Made by a program: the position numbers and the translations under genes
Part shown: one piece after another, positions 17,001-25,966 of the stretch
How the letters are laid out: each line of letters begins with the position of its first letter
Numbering within the stretch: the first letter of the stretch is position 1
Assembly: GCF_921293875.1 (NCBI RefSeq)
Contig: NZ_CAKLDI010000002.1
Location: 62,001 to 126,000 of the forward strand
Length of the DNA stretch: 64,000 nt
Reading direction: 5' to 3'
Origin: Vibrio stylophorae
GTDB lineage: Bacteria; Pseudomonadota; Gammaproteobacteria; Enterobacterales; Vibrionaceae
Notes under the pieces: model-generated
What the model saw: only the letters and a program-made list of their open reading frames with translations
Databases searched by the model: none
What the model was told of the DNA's origin: nothing

Positions 17001-17612
17001 TTAATTTAAACGCTCAAGCTTTGGATATGCTGATTTTTCAATGCTTTCAAAGGAGCGAATAAATGGACCCAATTTACGAACACTGGCTGGCAATGCATTG
17101 AGCGCAGCTTTGGCTTCATCACGGGTTGCGAACTCACCGTAGAGGATCGCGTACCATGGAATGCCATCCACTGATTTTTCATTGATCCAAATGGCTTCGT
17201 GTTTCGGTAGCGATTGAACAAAGCTTTGGTAATTCTTCTTGTGGCTCACTGCCATTACTTGCAAGGTGTAGTTTGCTTGTGGTTTGTGCGCGACTGCAGG
17301 AATTGGTTTTGGCTCAGGTTTTGGTGCTGGCTTCACCTCAGGAACGGGCTTTTGTTCTGGTTGAACGATAGGCACAGTTTCTGGCATCGGTTGGGCTGGT
17401 GGCAAGTCACCAGAAACCGCAAGATCTGGAGAAACTTCTTCGGTACCCATCATGTCGTTACTATTTTCGGTTAACGCAGGTTGGGTCGTGGCTGGTGCTG
17501 TTTTGATTTCTTCAACCACAGTCGAGCTTGTTGAAATTTGAGGATTGCTCGTAGAACAACCGCTAAGGAACGCAAGCAGCACGGTTGCAGGGATTATTTT
17601 TTTCATCATCAT
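17001..17612 (-). CDS. SPOR-domain lipoprotein
   Basis: The 203-residue protein has a lipoprotein signal with lipobox LSGC. A long Pro/Glu/Lys-rich linker (EQKPVPEVKPAPKPEPKPIP) spans the periplasm and a C-terminal SPOR domain follows (about 115-190; YTLQVMAV, WYAILYGEFATRDEAKAALN). SPOR domains bind glycan strands lacking stem peptides and often localise proteins to the division septum. The start could be any of three consecutive ATG codons (17612, 17609, 17606). It is not a recognised named SPOR protein (DamX, DedD, RlpA and FtsN differ in layout). Confidence 0.84.
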   Translation of the reverse strand: MMMKKIIPATVLLAFLSGCSTSNPQISTSSTVVEEIKTAPATTQPALTENSNDMMGTEEVSPDLAVSGDLPPAQPMPETVPIVQPEQKPVPEVKPAPKPEPKPIPAVAHKPQANYTLQVMAVSHKKNYQSFVQSLPKHEAIWINEKSVDGIPWYAILYGEFATRDEAKAALNALPASVRKLGPFIRSFESIEKSAYPKLERLN

Positions 17613-17732
17613 GATTTGCCAGTTATCCTATTGACACTCATCACATTGTGCCGCTCGCTCAAGTCCCAATCAAGGGTTTATCAAGAAAAGCGTGGCATTC
17701 GCTATATTTTACAGCAGTTGTTTGGCTTTTAC

Positions 17733-17828
17733 TTAGCCGCCAAGTCCGGGTAGGACAAATGCAAGTACTGCCCAAGCGCTAATCCAGCTGATCACCAGCA
17801 TAGCGTCATACCATGGTTTTTTGTTCAT
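17733..17828 (-). CDS. Unlisted 31-residue single-pass membrane protein
   Basis: The sequence begins MNKKPWYDAMLVISW and continues with ISAWAVLAFVLPGLGG to the stop. A charged start is followed by one hydrophobic helix of about 20 residues. GGAG lies about nine bases before the ATG. It occupies a gap between two minus-strand genes (17001-17612 and 17954-18232) that otherwise holds nothing. The composition, RBS and helix are those of real small membrane proteins. I recognise no family and no function. Confidence 0.6.
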   Translation of the reverse strand: MNKKPWYDAMLVISWISAWAVLAFVLPGLGG

Positions 17829-17953
17829 TTTTCGATGCTCCATCGCCAATCAATGATGACAAATTGGCTCAATCCAAGATAACAAGGGAAGTATCGTGGA
17901 TGAGCGGCAATTTTTGTCATTGCACCGTGAAAACTAGCAAAAATAATACCAAA

Positions 17954-18232
17954 TTAATTAACACGCTCTTGTTGACGACGATCACTTTGCACGCGCGCTT
18001 CTAATTCAAACAAAGTTTCGGTTACTCGGCGACTGAGTTCTATTTGTTCTGATTCTGACATGGCATAAAGTAAATCGACATTATGGCGGATATATCGCGG
18101 TGGTATTTGATTTAAAACCAAGCAACATAAATCGGCGAGTTGGTCTGCGCTGTATTTATCATGAAGACCAAATTCGTAAATTTTCTGGCCCAGAATACGC
18201 TCAACATAGTTATGAACTTCTGCACTGATCAT
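17954..18232 (-). CDS. ComFB-like protein
   Basis: The 92-residue protein matches the ComFB family pattern: NYVERIL near the N-terminus, then ADLCCLVLNQIPPRYIRHNV, where LNQIPPRY is the family hallmark. ComFB lies in the Bacillus comF operon, and cyanobacterial ComFB-like proteins bind cyclic di-nucleotides. The usual four-Cys pattern is reduced to CC here. The function in Vibrionaceae is unknown. With two GGDEF genes in the window a c-di-GMP link is tempting but unproved. Confidence 0.75.
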   Translation of the reverse strand: MISAEVHNYVERILGQKIYEFGLHDKYSADQLADLCCLVLNQIPPRYIRHNVDLLYAMSESEQIELSRRVTETLFELEARVQSDRRQQERVN

Positions 18233-18409
18233 TATGGACTCCTTATCGTCAAATCGTTCTTAGCATAGACCGCCATATTTGCCGTCTGTTTGATTCTCAT
18301 TGAGATTGTGAGATGTCGATCAGAATAGATGTTGAAGAATAAAGTTGAAAATAAAGAAACGAAAAATAATCAATGCAAATGATAACGCATCAAAAGGAAG
18401 GCGCACACG

Positions 18410-18742
18410 ATGACGCATAGGGTACAGAATCTATTTACGAACATTCCCGATAGGTTTTCGCAAGAGCTTTGCGACATATTGGTAAGTCATCCAACCTGTC
18501 GTATTGAGCGTATTGTGTCAAAAGGACACGCCACGCCTGATTCCACATGGTATGACCAAGCAGAAGATGAATGGGTCTGCGTGCTTAAAGGTGAGGGCAC
18601 TTTGTTATTTGAGCAAGGCGAGTCCGTGGTCCTTGGCGTCGGGGATTCACTCTTGATTCCGGCGCATCAAAAACATCGCGTGCAATTAACGACGCCTCAT
18701 GACCCCACTATTTGGCTGGCCGTGTTTTATGGTGCCCAGTGA
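18410..18742 (+). CDS. Small cupin-domain protein
   Basis: The 110-residue single-domain cupin has the first motif around DEWVCVLKGEGTLLFE and the second around GDSLLIPAHQKHRVQL, with His residues that may bind metal. Related proteins are annotated as cupins of unknown enzyme function. It is preceded by AAAAGGAAGG. It stands 98 bases before the racemase gene on the same strand, possibly as one transcript. Confidence 0.8.
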   Translation: MTHRVQNLFTNIPDRFSQELCDILVSHPTCRIERIVSKGHATPDSTWYDQAEDEWVCVLKGEGTLLFEQGESVVLGVGDSLLIPAHQKHRVQLTTPHDPTIWLAVFYGAQ

Positions 18743-18840
18743 AGGTGCGTATTTGTGCTCAGCATCCATTTCATAATTCCCTTGTCCCTTTACTGGAATC
18801 TGGTTAATTTCAATCTATTGCGGTAACAAGGAAGAATGAG

Positions 18841-19539
18841 ATGAAAACAATCGGTTTGCTCGGTGGAATGAGCTGGGAGTCCACACAAAGTTATTATCAA
18901 GCGATTAACCAAGGCGTCAAAGCGCATAAGGGCGGCCTGCACTCTGCAAAAATTGCTTTATATAGCGTGGATTTTGCCGACATTGAGCGCTTGCAGCATC
19001 AAGGTGATTGGTCACAAACTGCGGTGATTCTCGGTCAAGCTGCGCAGGCAGTTGAAGCGGCGGGTGCTGATTTTCTATTGATTTGCACCAACACCATGCA
19101 CAAAGTGGCCGCGCAAATTCAAAGTCAGATCCATATTCCGTTGCTGCATATTGCTGATGCAACCGCGATGGCGCTGCAAGCGGATGGTATTACGAAAGTG
19201 GGGCTTTTGGGGACGCGCTTTACCATGGCGCAGGATTTTTATAAAAATCGTTTGATTGAGCAATTTGGCATTGATGTGTTGGTTCCAAGTGACGCGGAGC
19301 AAACCATTGTGCACGATGTGATTTATCAAGAATTATGCTTGGGCAATATATTGCCACAATCGAAAGCCCAGTATTTAGCCATTATTGAAAAGCTTTATGC
19401 GCAAGGGGCGCAGGCGGTGATTTTAGGTTGCACGGAAATTGCGCTGTTGGTTCAACAAGCGGATACCCATGTGCCACTTTATGACACCACGGCTATTCAC
19501 GCGGCACAAGCGGTGTCATGGGCCTTGGAACAAGCCTAA
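18841..19539 (+). CDS. Aspartate/glutamate racemase family protein (YgeA-like)
   Basis: The 232-residue PLP-independent racemase begins MKTIGLLGGMSWESTQSYY. Its two catalytic cysteines are in ICTNTMHK and LGCTEIALL. The family interconverts D- and L-forms of Asp, Glu or other amino acids, and YgeA-type members are broad-spectrum. AAGGAAG precedes the ATG. The substrate cannot be decided from sequence. Confidence 0.88.
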   Translation: MKTIGLLGGMSWESTQSYYQAINQGVKAHKGGLHSAKIALYSVDFADIERLQHQGDWSQTAVILGQAAQAVEAAGADFLLICTNTMHKVAAQIQSQIHIPLLHIADATAMALQADGITKVGLLGTRFTMAQDFYKNRLIEQFGIDVLVPSDAEQTIVHDVIYQELCLGNILPQSKAQYLAIIEKLYAQGAQAVILGCTEIALLVQQADTHVPLYDTTAIHAAQAVSWALEQA

Positions 19540-19579
19540 TCTAGTTTTCTTTGCGCCAACTGAACCTGAATACAGCCAG

Positions 19580-20035
19580 ATGATTGAAATAGAGAACATG
19601 CCTCATATCGAATATCGTATGGGTACATTTAATGATGTACTGATCATTAATCAGCAAATGCCTGAATTTGATGATCGCACCACGCGCGCAGTGCTTGAAG
19701 TGCGTCTTGCCAATCGAGACTATCGCTTGCTCGTCGCTTATGTGGATGACATGCCTGTGGGCTATCAGCTTGTGTATGCGCTTTCAGCGACTGAGAGTTA
19801 CCTTTGGCTGGCGGGTGTGTGTCCCGATTATCGTCAGTATGGCATCGCCACGGCGCTGCGAACGCAGCAAGAATTCTGGGCAAAAGGACAGGGTTATCAA
19901 CAGATGCGGGTGAAGTCGATGAATCGTTATCCAGCAATGTTGCAACTTTTGATTCGCAGTGGATATCAGATTGATGGTTATGAAGATGCCGGTTCATCGC
20001 ACAATAGCAAGATTTGCTTTTGTAAGGCGCTTTAA
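19580..20035 (+). CDS. GNAT-family acetyltransferase
   Basis: The 151-residue protein has a GNAT fold: YRLLVAYVDDMPVGYQLVY (strands 2-4), VCPDYRQYGIATALRTQQ (the acetyl-CoA pyrophosphate loop, here RQYGIA in place of RGxGxG/A) and MLQLLIRSGYQIDGYED. The start is uncertain: ATG at 19580 or at 19598 (AGAGAAC upstream). A longer frame into the racemase gene is not credible. The acceptor is unknown. Confidence 0.8.
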   Translation: MIEIENMPHIEYRMGTFNDVLIINQQMPEFDDRTTRAVLEVRLANRDYRLLVAYVDDMPVGYQLVYALSATESYLWLAGVCPDYRQYGIATALRTQQEFWAKGQGYQQMRVKSMNRYPAMLQLLIRSGYQIDGYEDAGSSHNSKICFCKAL

Positions 20036-20130
20036 ATAAATCGAAGATGCGTATTTAAACTATGGCTGCCCTTCTTTGGGTGTGAGGCTGCGGGGCATCG
20101 ACTGGTGGATACTGCGTGAAAATCTGGCAC

Positions 20131-20160
20131 AAAAAACCGCCTTTGGTCAGGCGGTTTTTT
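20131..20160. terminator. Bidirectional terminator
   Basis: AAAAAACCGCCT and AGGCGGTTTTTT flank TTGGTC. It lies between the GNAT gene and the convergent periplasmic protein gene. Confidence 0.92.
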
Positions 20161-20181
20161 TATCGCGTTGGTTAAAGCAAA

Positions 20182-20661
20182 TTAGTTTGTTTGACGAATT
20201 TGACTGCTGCGCAGCACACGATCGATGCGTCTGGCGTATTGAAAGGTTTCTTGATTCTTTGGATAGTTCACCAAGCTGGTGATCATGGCTGCGCGAAGTT
20301 GAACACGCTCGGCATAGCTTTCATCGGTGCCCACTTCATCAATCAGGACTGTGTGAGGCACACTTTCCAGCCAGGCATCAAATTGCTCTGGATGTACTTC
20401 AAACCAAGCCAATGTCGCTTTGGGGTTTAATGCCAACGCTTTGGCAAGTAAATCTGAAATGACGGGCGCTTCTTCATTTTTGCGATAAATCCAAGCATCG
20501 CCAAGCTGGGCAATGATTGGAGTGAGCTGCTCTGGTGGAAGTTCGGCCAGTGCAATTTCCCATTGCGTGACCGTTTGTGCGGAGAAAAGGGAGGCATGAA
20601 CAATAAGCGGTGAGAAGGCTAACATTGCAGCTAAATACACACCTTGCCATTGCCGTTTCAT
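20182..20661 (-). CDS. Hypothetical exported protein
   Basis: The 159-residue protein has a signal peptide (GVYLAAMLAFSPLIVHA, cleavage after VHA). The mature part is helical and acidic (ALAELPPEQLTPIIAQLGDA, ALALNPKATLAWFEVHPEQF). No family is recognised. It is probably periplasmic. A strong bidirectional terminator lies 21 bases after the stop. Confidence 0.72.
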   Translation of the reverse strand: MKRQWQGVYLAAMLAFSPLIVHASLFSAQTVTQWEIALAELPPEQLTPIIAQLGDAWIYRKNEEAPVISDLLAKALALNPKATLAWFEVHPEQFDAWLESVPHTVLIDEVGTDESYAERVQLRAAMITSLVNYPKNQETFQYARRIDRVLRSSQIRQTN

Positions 20662-21125
20662 CGCACCACCTCCATTTCAACTGATTTCTTATTCAAGTTA
20701 GCGAGGAGATTAAAAAAAACAGCGGGTGAAATAAATGGTTGGGCTTATGCAAACAGATGAATTTCGAAACAGTGCACGAACTTATTTGCAACGCATTGCA
20801 GTATACGTCGATTTTTCAGAATGAGTGCGAGTATCAAGCATTTTAACGCAGTCGCATGAATGATTGACCGCAGCTTGACACAATTTGCTATTACTTGAGC
20901 AGGATGACGAAAAATACGCATTTCATCGAAAGAATGATGAAAAAAGATATAAGCGGTTGATCTGCGAAGATTCAATTGAGAACTGCCGATATAATGGGCA
21001 CAAATAACATATTGATTTTTATGTTATTAGAGATTTGTAATATTGGCGTGATTCAAAGGGTGCCCTTGCGCTGATGTTTTTTTGTGCTAAATTGCCGCCA
21101 GCTTTTTTGAATGAGGTTTCAAAGC
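20662..21125. other. Divergent intergenic region, mostly featureless
   Basis: About 460 AT-rich bases separate two divergent genes for exported proteins. A TATAAT hexamer at 20990-20995 could be a -10 box, but I find no matching -35 at proper spacing. I see no ORF with an RBS and no strong hairpin. Confidence 0.4.
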
Positions 21126-21746
21126 ATGACCAAACTGGCTTCACGTTTTTTCCTAGCGATGCTGCTACTGACCAGTAGTGCGTTGGCTTGGAGTGCGACC
21201 AGCAACGATCCATCCGCCCAGCTTTATCAGCAGCTCGGCTTACAAGATGATATGAGCTTTGAAGTCTTTCATCAGGCATACCAAGGTTATCAAGGCGTAA
21301 AAAATCGTAAAAAATCAATGTTGACCATCATTGATTACAGCAAGCCTTCCAGCCAAAAGCGCTTTTTTGTCATTGATATGGATAAAAAAGAGTTGCTGAT
21401 TAAGACCTATGTCTCGCATGGGGTGAACAGCGGTGCGCTTTATGCCAAGAAGTTTTCAAATAACGTGAATTCGCGTCAAACTTCTCTGGGCGTATTTTTA
21501 ACCTCAGAAACTTACTATGGCGCTAATGGTTATTCATTACGCATCGATGGTTTAACGCCAGGAAAGAACGACCGTGCGCGTAAACGTTATATTGTGGTGC
21601 ACGGCGCCAAGTATGCCAATCCCGATATGATTTCAAAAACCGGGCAATTAGGCCGCAGCTGGGGCTGCCCAGCGATTCCAACCAATATTTCACGTAAGGT
21701 GATTGATTTGATTAAAGGCGGCTCGGTTATCTTCTCCTATGCCTAG
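21126..21746 (+). CDS. Murein L,D-transpeptidase-like secreted protein (YkuD-type catalytic domain)
   Basis: The 206-residue protein has a signal peptide (LASRFFLAMLLLTSSALAWSA). The C-terminal domain carries the L,D-transpeptidase signature as VVHGAKYANPDM followed by GRSWGCPAIP, with the catalytic Cys in WGC. The family (PF13645-like, from memory) is larger than plain YkuD and common in marine gammaproteobacteria. Its enzymatic role is mostly predicted: formation or editing of 3-3 cross-links or lipoprotein links in peptidoglycan. GAGG lies nine bases before the ATG at 21126. Confidence 0.83.
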   Translation: MTKLASRFFLAMLLLTSSALAWSATSNDPSAQLYQQLGLQDDMSFEVFHQAYQGYQGVKNRKKSMLTIIDYSKPSSQKRFFVIDMDKKELLIKTYVSHGVNSGALYAKKFSNNVNSRQTSLGVFLTSETYYGANGYSLRIDGLTPGKNDRARKRYIVVHGAKYANPDMISKTGQLGRSWGCPAIPTNISRKVIDLIKGGSVIFSYA

Positions 21747-21761
21747 CACAATTTAATGAAT

Positions 21762-21790
21762 AAAAATGCGCTCAATGGAGCGCATTTTTT
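21762..21790 (+). terminator. Rho-independent terminator after the L,D-transpeptidase gene
   Basis: AAAAATGCGCTC and GAGCGCATTTTT flank AATG, followed by a T run. Confidence 0.92.
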
Positions 21791-21904
21791 ATGCCTTGCG
21801 TTCGTTGCATAAGCAGTTGCACTTGAAAAAAGGAGAAAAGCTTGGCCTATTTCATTCCTTCGCTAAGATAGAAGAAAGTGGTCGTTAACGATAAGGAGTG
21901 TGTT

Positions 21905-22420
21905 ATGTCTCTTTCCGCAGCCCCCAATCCATTTGGCGCATTTGAAACCAGCCAAGTCGATGCGAATCAAGTTGAAGGTATTTGGAAAAAACCGGTCAAT
22001 CTGGATGTGATCAATGGATTTTGCCAAAACACCTTGGTGTCTCATTTGCAAATTGAGTTTACCGCGATTGGTGAGAACAGCTTAACCGCAACCATGCCTG
22101 TGGCACCGATCACCCATCAACCGCTGGGTATTTTACATGGCGGCGCCTCGGTGGTTCTGGCGGAGACCATTGGTTCTGTTGCCGCCAATATGGCTGTGGC
22201 TGATCCCTTTTATTGCGTGGGTTTGGATATAAATGCCAACCACGTACGCGCCAAACGTGATGGCGTAGTGACTGGCATCGCGACGCCAGTGCATTTGGGG
22301 GCAACGACCCAAGTGTGGCAAATTGAGATTGTGGATGAGCAGCAACATACCATTTGTGTCAGCCGCTTAACCATGGCGGTGTTAAAGCACAAGCGCGCAA
22401 AGGACAAACGTCCGTTATGA
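21905..22420 (+). CDS. Hotdog-fold acyl-CoA thioesterase (MenI/YdiI-like)
   Basis: The 171-residue protein has the PaaI/YdiI hallmark LGILHGGASVVLAETIGS, in which the Glu of AET is the catalytic base and the HGG loop holds the substrate. YdiI (MenI) hydrolyses 1,4-dihydroxy-2-naphthoyl-CoA in menaquinone synthesis, but relatives vary in substrate. The protein is longer than YdiI (136) by an N-terminal extension. AAGGAG precedes the ATG at 21905. The stop overlaps the next gene by ATGA. Confidence 0.84.
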   Translation: MSLSAAPNPFGAFETSQVDANQVEGIWKKPVNLDVINGFCQNTLVSHLQIEFTAIGENSLTATMPVAPITHQPLGILHGGASVVLAETIGSVAANMAVADPFYCVGLDINANHVRAKRDGVVTGIATPVHLGATTQVWQIEIVDEQQHTICVSRLTMAVLKHKRAKDKRPL

Positions 22421-22653
22421 AATTGACGACAGATTTTGGCGATATCATTGTCACTCAAGATACCTTGGTCATTCGCCAGCGTGCGCTATCCGTGATGATG
22501 ACAGCGCATCGTGAGGAGCTACAGCTGTTTGCCAATCAATGCGTCATTGCCGCGCACAGTGGCAGTTGTCGCTGGTCAGTGGCATTGCAAGATGCAGCGC
22601 TGCTCAAGCAGATAGCCACTGAGCTTTCACTGCCGATTCACGGTGAGTTGTGA
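22417..22653 (+). CDS. Small DUF3389-like protein
   Basis: The 78-residue protein begins at an ATG overlapping the thioesterase stop (ATGA), so translation is coupled. The pattern DFGDIIVTQDTLVIR, then CVIAAHSGSCRWSVAL and ELSLPI resembles the Vibrionaceae DUF3389 family from memory. Function is unknown. A longer frame starting inside the thioesterase gene has no support. Confidence 0.75.
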   Translation: MKLTTDFGDIIVTQDTLVIRQRALSVMMTAHREELQLFANQCVIAAHSGSCRWSVALQDAALLKQIATELSLPIHGEL

Positions 22654-22755
22654 GTCGCTTCGTTTCATTCATGCAATCATAGTTCTCATTGCAATTATGG
22701 TTGAGATAGCCTGCTACATTGTGGCGCAATTTGGCTAAGTGGAGACCGTTGGCCG

Positions 22756-24372
22756 ATGCCGATGACCTTAATTTCAGATGATTTAGCGCGAGAAAAGCTT
22801 GCCCAGCGCATTGCTTCTTTAACTCATCATCTTTGCCATGGCGTTTATGAACGCGATTCCCTGATTAGCCAATGCCTATTGGCCACCTTAGCTGGCGAAA
22901 GTGTCTTTATTCTCGGGCCTCCGGGGATCGCCAAAAGTATGATTGCCAAACGCATTATTGAAGCCTTTAGCGATTGTGCTTATTTCGAATACTTGATGAC
23001 GCGTTTTTCCACCCCAGAAGAGGTGTTTGGTCCGCTATCGATTCAAGCACTGAAAGATGAAGGTCGCTACGTGCGATTGGTGGATGGCTATTTGCCCACT
23101 GCAGATGTCGCCTTTCTTGATGAAATTTGGAAAGCAGGCCCTGCGATCCTCAACACCTTGCTGACTGTGATCAATGAGCGCACCTTTAAAAATGGTCAGA
23201 TGCACTGTCCTGTGCCGCTAAAAGCGTTGATTACTGCTTCAAACGAATTGCCCGATCCAGAAAGTGGGCTCGATGCCCTGTATGACCGCATGTTAGTGCG
23301 CTTGTATGCTGATCCGATTCAGGAAAAGCATAATTTTCGCGCGCTGGTGACGGAAAAACCAAAGCCACATCCGATTCCACAATCGATGAAAATTCATTCT
23401 GATGAATTTGCGCTGTGGCAACAGAGCATCGATTATGTGGATCTCTCTGATGCGATTTTTGAGCATATCTATCAAATCAAATTGCGCATTGAAGCCCAGT
23501 GCCACAAAGATCAAGATGAAACCCTTTATGTGTCGGATCGCCGCTGGAAAAAGGCGATTCGATTGCTCAAGGCCAGCGCGCTATTTAATGGCCGAATCAC
23601 AGTCAATGAAATCGATTTGATTTTGTTACGCCACTGCCTCTGGTATAGCCCGACCTCACGCACCACAGTGCATCAAATTTTGCATGACTACATTACAGAG
23701 CATGCTTTTGAGCAGCATCTGGTGGCTGATGCTTTGGCGCAAAATCACCAAGAGCATGTGCAGCTTCTCGCTGAAGTGCAGCAAGCGCTTGCACTCAATG
23801 CCAGCGCAGAAAATAAATTGCATCGTCAGGGCTATCGCTTACCCATTGAAAAGGCTAAACGCTTTAGTTTTCAGCGCAGCAATGAGATGGTCAAAGCGAT
23901 TTTGCTATCGAGTAGCCAAGGCGCTTTGCAGTGGTTTTATCTCAAGGCTGATGAGCTTGCGAGCAAATTGAAATCGGGTGGCGGCGAGATTTATGGCTAT
24001 TGCGGCGACGATCCAACCTTGGTGCCAGTGCGTGTGGGGGTCAACGAACAATCACAATTTGTGATTAAAGATGCCACCAATCGCGAAGTGCCTGCAACCC
24101 TTGCTGGTGCAATGCCTATCTCGATGCAAACGCAAACACAGTGGCAGCAAAATATGGCCAAATCCTTAGCGCGTATCGAGCAAGTGAGCCAGTCGCAACA
24201 GCATGCACGTCAGCATTTTTATCGCATGAGCCAACACTCTTTTGTCGCGCCAGAGCCCATTGCTGCTATTGATGAAAGTTTGGACTTAGCCCATCAGCAA
24301 ATTGAGCAGGCACTGCAAACCTTAACCATGCAGCAGCAAAGCTTAAATGAGCTCTTGGCACATTTGGTGTAG
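22756..24372 (+). CDS. ravA: RavA, MoxR-family AAA+ ATPase
   Basis: The 538-residue protein has Walker A GPPGIAKSMIAKR, then EYLMTRFSTPEEVFGPLSIQ and the Walker B region VAFLDEIWKAGPAILNTLL, all nearly as in E. coli RavA. The C-terminal part (about 330-538) should hold the LARA and triple-helical regions and is more divergent and Gln-rich. RavA forms hexamers with ViaA and, in E. coli, binds LdcI and acts on respiratory complexes and membrane lipids. The start is at 22756 or at the ATG two codons on. viaA follows after two bases. Confidence 0.93.
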   Translation: MPMTLISDDLAREKLAQRIASLTHHLCHGVYERDSLISQCLLATLAGESVFILGPPGIAKSMIAKRIIEAFSDCAYFEYLMTRFSTPEEVFGPLSIQALKDEGRYVRLVDGYLPTADVAFLDEIWKAGPAILNTLLTVINERTFKNGQMHCPVPLKALITASNELPDPESGLDALYDRMLVRLYADPIQEKHNFRALVTEKPKPHPIPQSMKIHSDEFALWQQSIDYVDLSDAIFEHIYQIKLRIEAQCHKDQDETLYVSDRRWKKAIRLLKASALFNGRITVNEIDLILLRHCLWYSPTSRTTVHQILHDYITEHAFEQHLVADALAQNHQEHVQLLAEVQQALALNASAENKLHRQGYRLPIEKAKRFSFQRSNEMVKAILLSSSQGALQWFYLKADELASKLKSGGGEIYGYCGDDPTLVPVRVGVNEQSQFVIKDATNREVPATLAGAMPISMQTQTQWQQNMAKSLARIEQVSQSQQHARQHFYRMSQHSFVAPEPIAAIDESLDLAHQQIEQALQTLTMQQQSLNELLAHLV

Positions 24373-24374
24373 CC

Positions 24375-25808
24375 TTGGATATTCATCAACTGACGCTGCG
24401 GTTGTGCCAAACCGATGTGATTGATAATGCGCTGGAGCGCATTATGAAATTGCCGGAGATCATGGCCTTTAGCGATAAGGATGAGGGCAAAAAAGCAGCC
24501 TTTGAGCAGCGTTTGCAAAGCTGGCGATTGGACGCGGAAGCCACGCTCAGTCGTTGGCAGTTGGATGATCGTTTGCAACAAGAAGTGGCGCTACTCAGTG
24601 AGCTCACCCAATCTCACCTTGATACCTACAGCATGGCATATAGCCATGCGGCGGATCAGCTACACCAATTGGACGAAAGCGAAAATTGCTATGAAGCGCT
24701 GCAACTGATTTGGTTGCATGAAAAGCCCATTCATTTAAAACGTCGGCAAATCGAGCAGCGTTGGATTGCCGATCTCAAAACGCGCGTCACCGAAGCTCAG
24801 TGGATGCAATTAGCACCTGATTATCAAGCCTTGATGCAAGAGCTGATGCAGCGCGCTGAGAATCTCGATACGCTCTCTGATGTGATGCCTGCCAGTCCCC
24901 AAGAGGGGCAGATGATCTCGCCACTTTGGGATTTAACCCGTACCCCGCTGACGCAGCAGCGTCTTGATGATATTAAGCAGGTGGTGCGTCGTCTCGATAA
25001 GCAGCCGCAGCTGAAAGCCATGGCGGATCAGTTAGGTCGTATGGCGCAGCAAACCACTGAAACCTCGGTGGTTGAGCAATCAGACAGCGAAGCCATGATG
25101 CAGGATCAATGGGTGAAAAATATCCCTGATGCCATGGTGGGGTTGCACTACTACAACGATATCGCGCGCATTGTGCCCAATGAGCTCATTTATCTTGCGC
25201 AGCCTGAACTTGAAGTGCTGTTTTACAAGGGGATTATTGAGCAAGGTTTATTGAACTATCAATTTGCAGGCCAGCTGGAAAAACGAAAATCAGTAACGCG
25301 CGGTTTGCCAAAGCGCAGTGAAATGGCGCTTGAGAAAGGCCCTTTTATCGTTTGTCTTGATGCCTCTGGCTCAATGATGGGCGCTCCTGAAAAATGCGCC
25401 AAAGCGCTCTGTTTTCGGTTGATGCAAATTGCCCTTGAGCAAGGGCGCGATTGCTTTGTGCTGTTGTTTTCGACCGATGTGATCTGTTTTGAGCTCAGCG
25501 GTGATGTGGGTTTAGAGCAAGCCTTGCAGTTTCTCTCCTTTACCTTTCATGGCGGCACCGATTTTTTGCCCGTGCTAGAGCAGGGTATGAGCCTGATGGA
25601 AACGGCTAGCTATGAAAATGCGGATATGGTGGTGATTTCTGATTTTATTACGCCGCGCCAACCGAACTTATTGCGCGAGCGTATTGCCGCGATGAAAGAG
25701 CGGGGGAACCGCTTTCATTCTGTGGTGCTTTCCAGCCATGCCAATGATGACGTAACGCGAATTTTTGATCATCACTGGCACTATCAGCCGAGCCGATTTA
25801 CCCGCTAA
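24375..25808 (+). CDS. viaA: ViaA, VWA-domain partner of RavA (TTG start)
   Basis: The 477-residue protein has a helical N-terminal half and a C-terminal von Willebrand A domain with the MIDAS motif DASGSMMG, then GGTDF and SDF as the other metal-contact positions. The order and matches to E. coli ViaA (GPFIVCLDASGSM, LFSTDVICFELSGDVGLEQA) are clear. The frame opens with TTG two bases after the ravA stop. The next ATG would remove the conserved N-terminal helix, so TTG is the likely start. Low initiation may keep ViaA below RavA. Confidence 0.92.
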   Translation: MDIHQLTLRLCQTDVIDNALERIMKLPEIMAFSDKDEGKKAAFEQRLQSWRLDAEATLSRWQLDDRLQQEVALLSELTQSHLDTYSMAYSHAADQLHQLDESENCYEALQLIWLHEKPIHLKRRQIEQRWIADLKTRVTEAQWMQLAPDYQALMQELMQRAENLDTLSDVMPASPQEGQMISPLWDLTRTPLTQQRLDDIKQVVRRLDKQPQLKAMADQLGRMAQQTTETSVVEQSDSEAMMQDQWVKNIPDAMVGLHYYNDIARIVPNELIYLAQPELEVLFYKGIIEQGLLNYQFAGQLEKRKSVTRGLPKRSEMALEKGPFIVCLDASGSMMGAPEKCAKALCFRLMQIALEQGRDCFVLLFSTDVICFELSGDVGLEQALQFLSFTFHGGTDFLPVLEQGMSLMETASYENADMVVISDFITPRQPNLLRERIAAMKERGNRFHSVVLSSHANDDVTRIFDHHWHYQPSRFTR

Positions 25809-25827
25809 CTGAGCGGATAGAAAAATT

Positions 25828-25863
25828 AAAACCCGCCTGTTCGCGTGAGCAGGCGGGTTTTTT
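25828..25863. terminator. Bidirectional terminator between viaA and ynjF
   Basis: AAAACCCGCCTG and CAGGCGGGTTTT flank a ten-base loop, with a following T run. It ends viaA and possibly the long minus-strand ynj operon. Confidence 0.88.
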
Positions 25864-25966
25864 CTTGGATCGTTATTTTTCTCTTTTTTGTTTTCTGTTC
25901 TCTTTTCTCTGAGATATGCATCACCTGAAAAAATTTTGGCTTGTGGGCGATATTTGCGCTGAATGG

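Noticed and set aside
20990..20995. TATAAT as a promoter -10 for the L,D-transpeptidase gene
   Set aside because: No -35-like hexamer lies 16-18 bases upstream, so a chance match in AT-rich DNA is equally likely.
22680..22715. Fur-like sequence upstream of ravA
   Set aside because: TTCTCATTGCAATTATGG matches only one half of the consensus and has no dyad symmetry, and ravA-viaA is not a usual Fur target.
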